DNA of 64,000 nt from Pseudomonas tolaasii NCPPB 2192 (GCF_002813445.1 NZ_PHHD01000001.1:4092001-4156000), one strand, 5' to 3'. Shown: positions 25,459 through 35,340, counted from the first letter of the stretch. Notes: generated from the sequence alone by a model not told the origin. A program made the numbers and translations.

Positions 25459-25486
25459 GGAATAAATCATTTCCCTCGCTTGTTCT
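25459..25486 (+). promoter_or_regulatory. Shared T6SS element GGAATAAATC-N12-TGTTCT upstream of tssA
   Basis: Boxes GGAATAAATC (25459-25468) and TGTTCT (25481-25486) are reproduced with the same spacing upstream of vgrG at 35376-35403. Here it lies 33 bp before the tssA start, consistent with a promoter of 17-base spacer type (GGAAT-N17-TGTTCT). Confidence 0.5.
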
Positions 25487-25518
25487 ATTCCCAGAACAAC
25501 TTGAACGAGGGAAGTACG

Positions 25519-26562
25519 ATGGGCCTGCCCACCGAAGCTCAAACACTGGATTTCACCGCGCTGGCCCAGCCTTTGGGCGAGGCCGACGCATGTGGCCAGA
25601 ACCTTGAGTACGACCCGCAGTTTCTTGAGCTGGAAGAGGAAGCCCTCGGTAAACCCGAGGTGCAATACGGCGACACCATCACCCAGGCCGTCGAGCCGAA
25701 CTGGAAGCGCGTGATGGTCCTTGCGCAGCCTCTGCTGGAACGCAGCCGTGACCTGCGCCTGGCCATCTGGCTGACCCGCGCCCAGCTCAACCTGAACGGC
25801 ATCGCGGGTCTGGCGGCCGGGCTCGAACTGGTTCAAGCCCTGCTGGAACACTGCTGGGATGGCCTGCACCCTCAGCTGGATCCTGACGACGACAACGACC
25901 CGCTGCTGCGCATTAACATCCTGGCGTTTCTCTGTGAGCCTGCCGGCGTGCTGCGAGACGTGCTCGACGCGCCCCTGGTCAGCGCTCGCAACCTGGGCGC
26001 CGTGACCCTGCGTCAGTTCGAACTGGCCAGTGGCGAGCAAAGCGGGGAGGGCGAAAACGTCAGCCTGGCAATGATCGAAGGCGCGTTTATCGAAGCCGAC
26101 CCACTGGAGCTGGCGGCCACCGACGCGGCGCTGACGCAGGCGTTGGACCTGAGCGTCCGGATTGAGCAACTGCTGACTGAAAAGGTCGGTGTCGGTCGCG
26201 CCATCGACCTCAGCGGCCTGGCGACTGTGCTGCGCCGTGCCGGTGACGTTATCCGTCGTCGCCTGCCTGGCGAGGCCCCTGTCGACGTCGCGGCGGTCGC
26301 CGCGCCCATAGCAACCGCTGCTGCTGTCGCTGCTCCACAGGCCCTGCGCGGCGAGATCAACAGCCGCGAAGACGCGCGTCAGACCATCGACCGCCTGTGC
26401 ACCTATTTCCAGACCTTCGAGCCTGCCAGCCCGGTACCGATTCTGCTGCAGCGCGCGAAGAAGCTGATCGACAAGAATTTCATGGAATTGCTGCAAGACC
26501 TCGCCCCTGATGGTCTCGCGCAACTGGCGCTGGTCAGCGGTATTCGCAACAGCGACGACTGA
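25519..26562 (+). CDS. tssA: T6SS TssA
   Basis: 347 aa. The N-terminal ImpA domain is clear (GQNLEYDPQFLELEEEALGKPEVQYGD, then LRLAIWLTRAQLNLNGIAGLAAGL and WDGLHPQLDPDDDNDP). The short C-terminal part (RQTIDRLCTYFQTFEPASPVPILLQRAKKLI) is of the TssA1 type. TssA caps or primes sheath and tube assembly in the cytoplasm. ATG 25519 is preceded by GAGGGAAG. It is the first gene of the cluster and has the shared GGAATAAATC element upstream. Confidence 0.93.
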   Translation: MGLPTEAQTLDFTALAQPLGEADACGQNLEYDPQFLELEEEALGKPEVQYGDTITQAVEPNWKRVMVLAQPLLERSRDLRLAIWLTRAQLNLNGIAGLAAGLELVQALLEHCWDGLHPQLDPDDDNDPLLRINILAFLCEPAGVLRDVLDAPLVSARNLGAVTLRQFELASGEQSGEGENVSLAMIEGAFIEADPLELAATDAALTQALDLSVRIEQLLTEKVGVGRAIDLSGLATVLRRAGDVIRRRLPGEAPVDVAAVAAPIATAAAVAAPQALRGEINSREDARQTIDRLCTYFQTFEPASPVPILLQRAKKLIDKNFMELLQDLAPDGLAQLALVSGIRNSDD

Positions 26563-26600
26563 CCCTTTTTGTATCAACCCCACTCACTGGAGCTTTTCCT

Positions 26601-27101
26601 GTGGCCAAAGAAAGCAGTCAGAAGTTCATCGCTCGCAACCGGGCGCCACGCGTGCAGATCGAATACGACGTGGAAATCTACGGCGCGGAAAAAACCGTGC
26701 AATTGCCCTTCGTGATGGGCGTGTTTTCGGACCTTTCCGGCAAACCTGCCGAGCCGTTGCCGCCGGTGGCCGAGCGCAAGTTCCTGGAAGTCGATATCGA
26801 CAACTTCGACGAGCGCCTCAAGTCGATGAAGCCGCGCGTGGCGTTCCAGGTGCCCAACACCCTGACCGGTGAAGGCAACCTGCCGGTGGAAATCACCTTT
26901 GAATCGATGGACGACTTTACCCCGGCCGCCATCGCCAGCAAGGTGCCAAGCCTTAACCAGTTGCTCACCGCACGCAGCCAATTGTCCAACCTGCTGACCT
27001 ACATGGACGGCAAGGTCGGCGCCGAGGAGTTGCTGGCCAAGCTGCTGGCGGACCCGACCGTGATGCAAGCCTTGAGCTCGGCTCCCAAGCCAACCGAATA
27101 A
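26601..27101 (+). CDS. tssB: T6SS sheath small subunit TssB
   Basis: 166 aa with a GTG start at 26601 (GGAG upstream). Typical TssB/VipA sequence: QKFIARNRAPRVQIEYDVE, LPFVMGVFSDLSGKP, a DIDNFDERLKSMKPRVAFQVPN strand, and the C-terminal helix LSNLLTYMDGKVGAEELLAKLL. It forms the contractile sheath with TssC and lies directly upstream of it (78-bp gap). Confidence 0.95.
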   Translation: MAKESSQKFIARNRAPRVQIEYDVEIYGAEKTVQLPFVMGVFSDLSGKPAEPLPPVAERKFLEVDIDNFDERLKSMKPRVAFQVPNTLTGEGNLPVEITFESMDDFTPAAIASKVPSLNQLLTARSQLSNLLTYMDGKVGAEELLAKLLADPTVMQALSSAPKPTE

Positions 27102-27179
27102 CTGAATAACCGTTAACGCCGCCGGTGCCCCGTTTGCCCCGGTACGGGGACGCTTTGCCCAAAATTTGAGGATGCCTTC

Positions 27180-28679
27180 ATGTCCACGACCCAATCTGAA
27201 CAGCCAGGGCAGCTTGCCCCCGCCACGGATTTTGACGCCGGCGACTTCGCCAGCCTGTTGCAAAAAGAGTTCAAGCCCAAGACCGACAAGGCCAAAGAGG
27301 CGGTGGAAACGGCAGTGCGCACCCTGGCGGAACAAGCGCTGCACGGCACCAACCTGATGCCCAATGACGTGCTGGGCACCATCGAAGGCCTGATCGCGGC
27401 CCTCGACCAGAAGCTCACCGAACAGGTCAACCACATCCTGCACCACGAGGAATTCCAGGGCGTTGAAAGCGCCTGGCGCGGCCTGCATTACCTGGTCAAC
27501 AACACCGAGACCGACGAGACCCTGAAAATCCGCGTGATGAACATCTCCAAGAACGAGGTGCACAAGACGCTGCGCAAGTTCAAGGGTGTGGCGTGGGACC
27601 AGAGCCCGATCTTCAAGAAGCTGTATGAAGAGGAATATGGCCAGTTCGGCGGCGAGCCATACGGCGCGTTCGTGGCCGATTACTACTTCAACAACAGCGC
27701 GCCGGATGTGGAGCTGCTGACCCAGATGGCCCGCGTCAGCGCCGCCGCCCACTGCCCGCTGATCACCGCCGCCGACCCGAGCGTGATGCTGATGGAGTCG
27801 TGGCAGGAACTGGCCAACCCGCGTGACCTGACCAAGATTTTCCAGACCCCGGAACACGCCGCCTGGCGCAGCTTCCGCGCCAGTGAAGACTCGCGTTACG
27901 TGGGCCTGGCCATGCCGCGCTTCCTGTCCCGCGCACCTTACGGCGCCAAGACCAACCCGGTGGAAGAGTTCGACTTCGAAGAAACCACCGACGCCGCCGG
28001 TGCCAGGGATTTCACCTGGGCCAACGCTGCCTACGCCATGGCTGTGAACATCAACCGTTCGTTCAAACACTACGGCTGGTGCTCGCAGATTCGCGGCATC
28101 GAGTCCGGCGGTGTGGTGGAAGGTTTGCCGGTGCACACCTTCCCGACGGACGACGGCGGTGTGGACATGACTTGCCCGACCGAAATCGCCATCAGCGACC
28201 GCCGCGAAGCCGAGCTGGCGAAGAACGGTTTCATGCCACTGGTGCATAAAAAGAACAGCGACATTGCCGCGTTCATCGGTGCGCAATCGATGCACAAACC
28301 GGCCGAGTACGACGACCCGGACGCCACCGCCAACGCCAACCTGGCCGCGCGCCTGCCGTACCTGTTCGCCACCTGCCGTTTCGCCCACTACTTGAAGTGC
28401 ATCGTGCGCGACAAGATCGGCTCGTTCAAAGAGCGCGACGACATGCAGGTGTGGCTCAACAACTGGATCGGCCGCTACGTGGAACACAACCCGGCCACGG
28501 CCACCGACGCCGACAAGGCGCGCAAACCGCTGGCCGGCGCCGAAGTGGTGGTTGAAGAAATCGAAGGTAACCCCGGCTATTACGGCGCCAAGTTCTTCCT
28601 GCGCCCGCACTACCAGCTCGAAGGCCTGACCGTGTCCCTGCGTCTGGTCTCCAAGCTGCCGTCCACCAAATCCAACTGA
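27180..28679 (+). CDS. tssC: T6SS sheath large subunit TssC
   Basis: 499 aa, the standard length. It contains EFQGVESAWRGLHYLVNNTETDE, PYGAFVADYYFNN, and the C-terminal PGYYGAKFFLRPHYQLEGL strand that closes TssC1-type proteins. With TssB it builds the sheath whose contraction drives the Hcp tube, and it is disassembled by ClpV (present at 32704). The start ATG 27180 has GAGG upstream. Confidence 0.96.
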   Translation: MSTTQSEQPGQLAPATDFDAGDFASLLQKEFKPKTDKAKEAVETAVRTLAEQALHGTNLMPNDVLGTIEGLIAALDQKLTEQVNHILHHEEFQGVESAWRGLHYLVNNTETDETLKIRVMNISKNEVHKTLRKFKGVAWDQSPIFKKLYEEEYGQFGGEPYGAFVADYYFNNSAPDVELLTQMARVSAAAHCPLITAADPSVMLMESWQELANPRDLTKIFQTPEHAAWRSFRASEDSRYVGLAMPRFLSRAPYGAKTNPVEEFDFEETTDAAGARDFTWANAAYAMAVNINRSFKHYGWCSQIRGIESGGVVEGLPVHTFPTDDGGVDMTCPTEIAISDRREAELAKNGFMPLVHKKNSDIAAFIGAQSMHKPAEYDDPDATANANLAARLPYLFATCRFAHYLKCIVRDKIGSFKERDDMQVWLNNWIGRYVEHNPATATDADKARKPLAGAEVVVEEIEGNPGYYGAKFFLRPHYQLEGLTVSLRLVSKLPSTKSN

Positions 28680-28700
28680 TCAACCTGAAAGGTAACGACC

Positions 28701-29183
28701 ATGATCCTGCTGAACTTCAAAGGCACCCAAATCAAGGGCACTTCCACTGTCGACGCGCACAAGGACTGGATCACCATCGACGCGATCCAGATGGGCGTCG
28801 GCCGCGCCATCTCCATCAGCGGCGGCGGTACCGACCGCGACACCAGCAACCCGTCGTTCTCGGAAATTTCCATGACCAAGGCCACCGACCTGGCGTCGGC
28901 TGACCTGTTCATGCAAGCCGTGTGCGGCAAAAGCCTGGGCGATGCCGAGATCCACTTCATCCAGACCGGCGGCCCGGACAAGAAACAACAGGTGTTCCTC
29001 AAGCTGATCCTTGGCCAGGCGATCATCAGCTCCTACTCCGCCAGCAGTAACGGCGAGCGCCCGAGCGAAACCTTCTCCATCAACTTCACCACCATCAGCT
29101 ACGAGTACGACTCCTTCACCGGCGACACCGTGATCACCGGTACGCCGAAGAAGTGGGACCTGGAAAAGAACCAGAAGATCTGA
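28701..29183 (+). CDS. hcp: T6SS tube protein Hcp
   Basis: 160 aa, Hcp1-type: MILLNFKGTQIKGTSTVDAHKDWI, ISISGGGTDRDTSNPSFSEI, a LGDAEIHFIQTG strand and the terminal KKWDLEKNQKI. Hexameric rings of this protein stack into the secreted inner tube and can carry small effectors. It lies 21 bp after tssC. A REP palindrome follows before tssE; in the P. aeruginosa H1 cluster tagJ occupies that position. Confidence 0.95.
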   Translation: MILLNFKGTQIKGTSTVDAHKDWITIDAIQMGVGRAISISGGGTDRDTSNPSFSEISMTKATDLASADLFMQAVCGKSLGDAEIHFIQTGGPDKKQQVFLKLILGQAIISSYSASSNGERPSETFSINFTTISYEYDSFTGDTVITGTPKKWDLEKNQKI

Positions 29184-29235
29184 TTCTGGCTCGGCCTGGT
29201 GCGGCGGGCGGGGCAGTTCTGGCAACCGGGTTTTC

Positions 29236-29257
29236 TGTGGCGAGCGGGCTCGCCACA
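29236..29257. repeat. REP palindrome between hcp and tssE
   Basis: TGTGGCGAGC, two bases, then GCTCGCCACA: a perfect 10-bp stem, followed by a degenerate copy (ccacagaaagctcgctcg). It lies in the 131-bp gap and may set the hcp to tssE expression step. Confidence 0.8.
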
Positions 29258-29314
29258 ACAGCCCTGATCACCACAGAAAGCTCGCTCGCAGCAACATGAT
29301 GGAGTACTGATTTT

Positions 29315-29833
29315 ATGGCTGAGCTCACCAGTCGCGAACGCCTGCAACCGTCGCTGCTCGATCGCCTGAGCGACGACGACACCGAACACGCCGTGGAGCC
29401 GCGTGACAAGCGCGTGCTGTCCATGCGTGGTCTGCGCAAGGCGGTGTTGCGTGATCTGGGGTGGCTGCTTAACAGCACCAGCCTGGGCAGTTTTCGTGAC
29501 CTCAGTGCTCACCCTCTGGCCGGGCAATCGGTCATCAATTTTGGTCTGCCGGATCTTGCCGGCAAGACCGCCGCCGGTTTGGACCGTGAAGAGCTGGGGC
29601 GGCGCATCCGCCAGGCGATCTGGGATTTCGAACCGCGGATTTTACGTGACAGCGTGCGCGTGGTGCCGGTTGCACCCGCCAGCAATGCAGCCAGCCCTAA
29701 CCAGATGGCGTTTGAAATTCATGGCGAACTCTGGGGCCAACCGTTGCCCGAGCGCCTGTACCTGAAGACCGAACTCGATCTGGAAGCAGGCGAGGCGAAG
29801 GTTTTTGATATCGAGACAAGGGACGTGCGGTGA
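29315..29833 (+). CDS. tssE: T6SS baseplate TssE (gp25-like)
   Basis: 172 aa. It contains the gp25/TssE pattern: LQPSLLDRLSDDD near the start, LRKAVLRDLGWLLNSTSL, then YINFGLPDL-type (VINFGLPDLAGK) and RRIRQAIWDFEPRILRDSVRV. It is a baseplate wedge component with TssF and TssG. The stop overlaps the tssF start (GTGA). GGAG lies about 10 bases before ATG 29315. Confidence 0.93.
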   Translation: MAELTSRERLQPSLLDRLSDDDTEHAVEPRDKRVLSMRGLRKAVLRDLGWLLNSTSLGSFRDLSAHPLAGQSVINFGLPDLAGKTAAGLDREELGRRIRQAIWDFEPRILRDSVRVVPVAPASNAASPNQMAFEIHGELWGQPLPERLYLKTELDLEAGEAKVFDIETRDVR

Positions 29834-31707
29834 ACGCCAAACTGCTGCGCTATTACGAACGTGAACTGGCCCATCTGCGGGAAGTCGGCGGCGAGTTCGC
29901 CCGCGATTACCCCAAGGTCGCCGGTCGTCTGGGGCTGGAAACCTACGCCTGCGCCGACCCGTATGTGGAGCGGTTGCTGGAGGGTTTCAGTTTTCTGGCG
30001 GCGCGGGTGCAGCTGAAAATCGATGCCGAATTCCCGCGCTTTACCAACCATTTGCTGGAGCTGGTGTACCCGCAATACCTGGCGCCCACGCCCTCGATGG
30101 CTGTGGTGCAATTGCAGCCGGACATGAGCGAAGGCAGCCTGGCCGCCGGGTTCAAGGTAGCCCGTGGCACCGCGTTGCACAGCCAGTTGGGTAAGGGCGA
30201 CCAGACCGCGTGCGAATTTCGCACTGCCCACGACGTCGATCTGTGGCCCGTGGAACTGGTGGAAGCACGCTACTTTGCCTGTGGCGCGCAAGTGGCCGGG
30301 GTCGACCTGTCACGCCTGGGCGGCGTGAAGGCGGCACTGCGGCTGCGCTTGCGCGTCGGTGCCGGGCTCACCTTCAGTGACCTGACGCTGGATAATTTGC
30401 CGCTGCACATTCGTGGCGGCGAAGTCATGCCTTCGCGCATCCTCGAACAACTGCTGGCCCAGACGGCCGGTGTGTTGGTGATGCCAGTGCAGGAGCATGT
30501 CGACTGGCACCAGTTCCTGCCCAAAAGCGCGATTCGCAGCATGGGTTACAGCGACAGTGAAGCCTTGCTGCCCAGCGGCCCGCGTTCGTTCCAGGGCTAC
30601 CGGCTGTTGCAGGAATACTTCGCCATGCCCCAGCGCTTCATGTTCGCCGACGTGGCGGGGCTCGCGAACAGCGTCAGCCGCTGCACTGCCGAGCAACTGG
30701 ACGTAATTGTGCTGTTCAAGAAGCTCGATCCGATGCTGGAACAGAGCCTCAGCGCCGCCAATTTCGGGTTGTACTGTACGCCCGCGATCAACCTGTTTCC
30801 GATGCGCACCGAGCGCGTGCACCTGTCGGACCAGCAATCGGAATACCACGTGATCCCCGACCGCACGCGGCCGATGGATTACGAGATCTACCAGATCGAA
30901 GGCGTTACCGGCTACGGCAGCGGTGCCGAGGCCAGCCAGACCTTTGAATCGTTTTACCGCGCCAATGACCTGCACGCGCGCACGCCGCCCAAAGCCTTTT
31001 ATCAAGTGCGCCGCGATGCGCGGGTGCTCTCCGAACAACAGCGGCGCCAGGGCCCGCGTTCCAGCTACATCGGCAGCGAGCTGTTCCTGTCGCTGGTGGA
31101 CGCCCAGGAAGCGCCGCACCGCAGTGACCTGCGCCAATTGGGCATCGATACCCTGTGCAGCAACCGCGACCTGGTGCTGAGCATGCCGGTGGGCAGCGGG
31201 CGTACCGATTTCACCGTTGAGTCCGGCGCGCCGGTGCAGTCGGTGCGCTGCGTGGCCGGGCCCACGGTGCCGGCGGCGTCGTTTGCCGAGGGTGAGACGG
31301 CCTGGCGGCTGGTCAGCCATTTGTCCCTCAACTATCTGTCGCTGCTGGATCAAGACAAGGAGCAGGGCGCCACGGCCTTGCGCGATCTGCTGCGCCTGTA
31401 CTGCCGCATCGACGACGAAGCCGCGCATAAACAGATTGAAGGCCTGCGTTCCGTCACCGCCGAGAGCATCGTGCGGCGCCTGCCGCTGCCGGGGCCGATC
31501 ACCTACGGGCGCGGCCTGCAAATAGGCGTGACCCTGGATGAGTCGGCCTTTGAAGGTGCCGGGGTATTTGTGCTGGGCTCGGTACTGGAGCAGTTTTTTG
31601 CCAAGTACGTATCGCTCAATGCCTTCACCGAAACGGTGATCAAAAGCACGGCACGCGGCGTGATCATGCAATGGCCGGCGCGGGTGGGCAGATGCGAGAT
31701 CCTCTGA
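29830..31707 (+). CDS. tssF: T6SS baseplate TssF
   Basis: 625 aa with a GTG start at 29830 overlapping tssE. The opening (LLRYYERELAHLREVGGEFARDYPKVAGRLGL) and ADPYVERLLEGFSFLAARVQLKID are diagnostic of TssF/ImpG, as is the late LEQFFAKYVSLNAFTET. It is a baseplate wedge protein that binds TssG and TssE. The 3' end overlaps tssG. Confidence 0.95.
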   Translation: MNAKLLRYYERELAHLREVGGEFARDYPKVAGRLGLETYACADPYVERLLEGFSFLAARVQLKIDAEFPRFTNHLLELVYPQYLAPTPSMAVVQLQPDMSEGSLAAGFKVARGTALHSQLGKGDQTACEFRTAHDVDLWPVELVEARYFACGAQVAGVDLSRLGGVKAALRLRLRVGAGLTFSDLTLDNLPLHIRGGEVMPSRILEQLLAQTAGVLVMPVQEHVDWHQFLPKSAIRSMGYSDSEALLPSGPRSFQGYRLLQEYFAMPQRFMFADVAGLANSVSRCTAEQLDVIVLFKKLDPMLEQSLSAANFGLYCTPAINLFPMRTERVHLSDQQSEYHVIPDRTRPMDYEIYQIEGVTGYGSGAEASQTFESFYRANDLHARTPPKAFYQVRRDARVLSEQQRRQGPRSSYIGSELFLSLVDAQEAPHRSDLRQLGIDTLCSNRDLVLSMPVGSGRTDFTVESGAPVQSVRCVAGPTVPAASFAEGETAWRLVSHLSLNYLSLLDQDKEQGATALRDLLRLYCRIDDEAAHKQIEGLRSVTAESIVRRLPLPGPITYGRGLQIGVTLDESAFEGAGVFVLGSVLEQFFAKYVSLNAFTETVIKSTARGVIMQWPARVGRCEIL

Positions 31708-32711
31708 CCCTGCTGGGCGAGCTTGAAGCGCACCCGGGGCGCTTCGACTTCTATGGCGCGTTGCGCCAGCTGGAGTGCGCCTTCCCGCAACTGCCACGCA
31801 TCGGCCAGGCCGCACGCCCGGCGGATGAGGCCGTGCGTTTTGGCCAGCAACCGTCACTGGCCTTCGAACCGGCAATGATTGCCGCGCTCAAGCCTGGGGT
31901 AACGCCCAAGCTGCTATTGAATTTTTTCGGCCTGATGGGCGCCAACGGCCCGCTGCCGATTCACCTCACCGAATACATCCGTGACCGCCAGCGCAACCTG
32001 AATGACCCGACCCTGGCCGCATTCTGCGACGTGTTCCACCACCGCATGATCAGCCTGTTCTACCGCGCCTGGGCGAGTGCCCAGCCAGCGGTGAGCCTTG
32101 ATCGGCCGGGAGCGGACCGTTTCGCCCAATACCTGGGTTCATTGATCGGCATCGGCCAGCCGTCGTTGCTCAATCGCAACGCTGTGCCGGACGTGGCCAA
32201 GCTGCACTTCGCCGGGCGCCTCGGGCCGCAGACGCGCAATGCCGAAGGCCTGGCGGCGTTGCTCTCTGACTACCTCGGCGTACCGGTGCAGGTCGAACAG
32301 TTTGTCGGCCACTGGATGACCTTGCCCGCCGACGGTCTGTGCGCGCTGCGCAGCGGGCCAGACGCCGCGGTACTCGGCCAGACCACCGTGATGGGCAAGA
32401 AAGTCTGGAACACCCAGCACAAATTCCGCCTGCTGATAGGCCCCCTCGACCTTGAACAAACCCGGCGTCTGTTGCCCGGCGGCGACAGCCTGCAACGCGT
32501 GCAGGATTGGGTGCGCCAATACGTCGGCCTAGCGATGGACTGGGACGTCAACCTGATCGTCAAAAAAGAACAATTGCCCGGCCTGCGCCTGGGTTCCGCG
32601 CCCCTGGGCTGGACCAGTTGGCTGAGCAGCAAAACTCCCGAGCAGGATGACCGGCAACTGCTGATCAATCCGCGAATCTCCACCTCTTCTCAAGGATCTG
32701 CCCATGGCTGA
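31692..32711 (+). CDS. tssG: T6SS baseplate TssG
   Basis: 339 aa from ATG 31692 (ATG 31671 is an alternative); it overlaps the tssF end by 16 bases. It has the TssG signature: PGRFDFYGALRQLECAFP, VRFGQQPSLAFEP, NFFGLMGANGPLPIHLTEYIRDR and, near the end, LPGLRLGSAPLGWTSWL. It forms the wedge with TssE, TssF and TssK. The stop runs 8 bases into tssH. Confidence 0.94.
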   Translation: MRDPLTLLGELEAHPGRFDFYGALRQLECAFPQLPRIGQAARPADEAVRFGQQPSLAFEPAMIAALKPGVTPKLLLNFFGLMGANGPLPIHLTEYIRDRQRNLNDPTLAAFCDVFHHRMISLFYRAWASAQPAVSLDRPGADRFAQYLGSLIGIGQPSLLNRNAVPDVAKLHFAGRLGPQTRNAEGLAALLSDYLGVPVQVEQFVGHWMTLPADGLCALRSGPDAAVLGQTTVMGKKVWNTQHKFRLLIGPLDLEQTRRLLPGGDSLQRVQDWVRQYVGLAMDWDVNLIVKKEQLPGLRLGSAPLGWTSWLSSKTPEQDDRQLLINPRISTSSQGSAHG

Positions 32712-35340
32712 TATCAGTCGCGTCGCGCTTTTCGGCAAACTCAACAGCCTGTGCTACCGGGCCATCGAAAGCAGTACCGTGTTTTGCAAGATGCGCGGCA
32801 ACCCCTACGTTGAGCTGGTGCATTGGCTGCAGCAAATCCTGCAGCTCACCGATTCGGACCTGTTGCGGCTGATCCGCCATTACGGCATCGACCCGGCGGT
32901 ACTGGCCCGCGACCTGACCGCCGCGCTGGACCGTCTGCCCCGTGGCTCGACCTCGGTCACCGACCTGTCTTCTCAGGTGGAAGAGGCGGTCGAACGCGCC
33001 TGGGTCTACGCCACCCTGATGCTCGGCGAGTCCCAGGTGCGTTCCGGGCACTTGCTGTTGGCGCTGCTGAAAACCCCGAGCCTGCGCAATGGTTTGTATG
33101 GCGTGTCCCGCGAGTTCAACAAGGTCGGCATCGATGACCTGAGCGAACAATTCGGCGCGTTGCTCAAGGACTCCCCCGAAGCGCAGATGAGCGCCAGTGA
33201 CGGCTTCCAGGTGCCCGGTGAAGACGCCGGTGCCCTGGCGCCGGCGGCGATGGGCAAGCAGGAAGCCTTGAAGCGCTTCACCGTCGACCTCACCGAACAG
33301 GCGCGCAGCAGCAAGATGGACCCCATCGTGGGCCGTGATGAAGAGATCCGCCAGGTCATCGACATCCTGATGCGCCGCCGCCAGAACAACCCGATTCTGG
33401 TGGGTGAGGCGGGCGTCGGCAAAACCGCCGTGGTCGAAGGTTTTGCCCAGCGCATCGCCCGTGGCGACGTGCCGCCGAGCCTGAAAGACGTGCAGTTGCT
33501 CGCGCTCGACGTGGGCCTGTTACAGGCCGGTGCGAGCATGAAAGGCGAGTTCGAACAGCGCCTGCGCTCGGTGATCGACGAAGTGCAGGCCAGCGTCAAA
33601 CCCATCGTGCTGTTTATCGACGAAACCCACACCCTGGTCGGCGCGGGCGGTGCAGCCGGCACCGGCGATGCGGCCAACCTGCTTAAACCGGCGTTGGCCC
33701 GTGGCACCTTGCGCACCGTCGGCGCGACCACCTTTGCCGAGTACAAAAAACACATCGAAAAAGACCCTGCGCTGACCCGGCGTTTCCAGACCGTGCAGGT
33801 TGATGAACCCGACGAAGCGCGCGCCTTGCTGATGTTGCGCGGCATCGCCGAAACCATGCAGAACCACCATCAGGTGCACATTCTTGATTCCGCGCTGGAA
33901 GCGGCGGTGCGCTTGTCGAATCGCTACATCCCGGCGCGTCAGTTGCCGGACAAGGCGGTCAGCCTGATCGACACCGCCTGTGCGCGCGTGGCCATCAGCC
34001 TGCACGCCACGCCTGCCGAGGTGGACGACAGCCGTCGACGCATTGAATCCCTGGAAACCGAACTGGCGATCATCGAGCGCGAAACCGCGATTGGCGTTGA
34101 AACCGCCAGCCGCCGCGCCTCGGTCGAAGCCTTGCTGAGCACCGAACGTGAGCGCCTGGACGACGTGGAAGGGCGCTGGGACAACGAGTTGGCGCTGGTG
34201 GAGCAGATTCAGCGCCTGCGCAGCCAGTTGGCCGATTCCAGCGACCGCGAGGCCGGGTTGGTCGAGCTGCGCCAGTTGCAGGACGAATTGGCGGTGCAGC
34301 AGGGCGAACACCCGCTGGTGCTGATCAGCGTCGATGAACAGGCCGTGGCTTCGGTGGTACAGGACTGGACCGGCATTCCGGTGGGCCGCATGGTCAAGAA
34401 TGAAATCGAAAACGTGCTGCGCCTGGCCGACCGCCTCGGCCAGCGCATCATCGGCCAGAACCACGCGCTGGAAATGATCGCGCGGCGTATCCAGACCTCC
34501 CGCGCTGGCCTCGACAACCCGGGCAAACCGGTGGGCGTGTTCATGCTCGCGGGGACCTCCGGCGTGGGCAAGACCGAGACCGCCCTGGCGCTGGCCGAGT
34601 CGTTGTATGGCGGCGAACAGAACGTCATCACCATCAACATGAGCGAGTACCAGGAAGCCCATACCGTTTCCACCCTGAAAGGCGCGCCACCTGGCTACGT
34701 GGGTTACGGCGAGGGCGGCGTGCTGACCGAAGCGGTGCGGCGCAAGCCTTACAGCGTGGTGCTGCTGGACGAAGTGGAGAAGGCTCACCCGGATGTGCAC
34801 GAGCTGTTTTTCCAGGTGTTCGACAAGGGCTGGATGGAGGACGGCGAAGGCCGGATCATCGACTTCAAAAACACCCTGATCCTGCTCACCACCAACGCCG
34901 GTACCCAGTTGATCAGCCGCCTTTGTCGCGATCCGCAGACCATGCCCGCGCCGGACGATATCGCCAAGGCCCTGCGCGAACCGCTGTTGGAAGTGTTCCC
35001 GCCGGCCTTGCTCGGGCGCCTGGTGGTGATCCCGTATTACCCGCTGAGCGACGCCATGCTGGGCAGCATCATCCGCCTGCAACTGGGGCGCATCGAAAAA
35101 CGCATCGCAGACAACCACAAAATTCCGTTCACCTACAGCGACGACGTGGTGCAGCTGATTGCCAGCCGTTGCACCGAGCTGGAAAGCGGCGGGCGGATGA
35201 TCGACGCGATCCTGACCAACTCGATGCTGCCGGCCATCAGCACCGAGTTTCTCAACCGCCTGCTGCTGGGGAAACCGGCGACGCGGGTGCAGGTAGGCGT
35301 TGAGGGCGGCGAGTTTACCTATGGCTTCGAGGCGCCCTAG
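32704..35340 (+). CDS. tssH: T6SS AAA+ ATPase ClpV (TssH)
   Basis: 878 aa. The N-terminal ClpV domain (residues about 10-160) binds contracted sheath. Two AAA+ modules follow, with Walker A motifs GEAGVGKT (about 234) and GTSGVGKT (about 617), the first Walker B VLFIDETHTLVG, and a middle coiled-coil segment (about 440-540). It recycles TssB/TssC after contraction. The start overlaps tssG by 8 bases. It ends the first half of the cluster; a 145-bp gap with a promoter-like element precedes vgrG. Confidence 0.96.
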   Translation: MADISRVALFGKLNSLCYRAIESSTVFCKMRGNPYVELVHWLQQILQLTDSDLLRLIRHYGIDPAVLARDLTAALDRLPRGSTSVTDLSSQVEEAVERAWVYATLMLGESQVRSGHLLLALLKTPSLRNGLYGVSREFNKVGIDDLSEQFGALLKDSPEAQMSASDGFQVPGEDAGALAPAAMGKQEALKRFTVDLTEQARSSKMDPIVGRDEEIRQVIDILMRRRQNNPILVGEAGVGKTAVVEGFAQRIARGDVPPSLKDVQLLALDVGLLQAGASMKGEFEQRLRSVIDEVQASVKPIVLFIDETHTLVGAGGAAGTGDAANLLKPALARGTLRTVGATTFAEYKKHIEKDPALTRRFQTVQVDEPDEARALLMLRGIAETMQNHHQVHILDSALEAAVRLSNRYIPARQLPDKAVSLIDTACARVAISLHATPAEVDDSRRRIESLETELAIIERETAIGVETASRRASVEALLSTERERLDDVEGRWDNELALVEQIQRLRSQLADSSDREAGLVELRQLQDELAVQQGEHPLVLISVDEQAVASVVQDWTGIPVGRMVKNEIENVLRLADRLGQRIIGQNHALEMIARRIQTSRAGLDNPGKPVGVFMLAGTSGVGKTETALALAESLYGGEQNVITINMSEYQEAHTVSTLKGAPPGYVGYGEGGVLTEAVRRKPYSVVLLDEVEKAHPDVHELFFQVFDKGWMEDGEGRIIDFKNTLILLTTNAGTQLISRLCRDPQTMPAPDDIAKALREPLLEVFPPALLGRLVVIPYYPLSDAMLGSIIRLQLGRIEKRIADNHKIPFTYSDDVVQLIASRCTELESGGRMIDAILTNSMLPAISTEFLNRLLLGKPATRVQVGVEGGEFTYGFEAP

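Noticed and set aside
25459..25486. PvdS-type iron-starvation promoter reading of the GGAATAAATC boxes
   Set aside because: The TAAAT box is there, but no CGT box lies 16-17 bases downstream in either copy.
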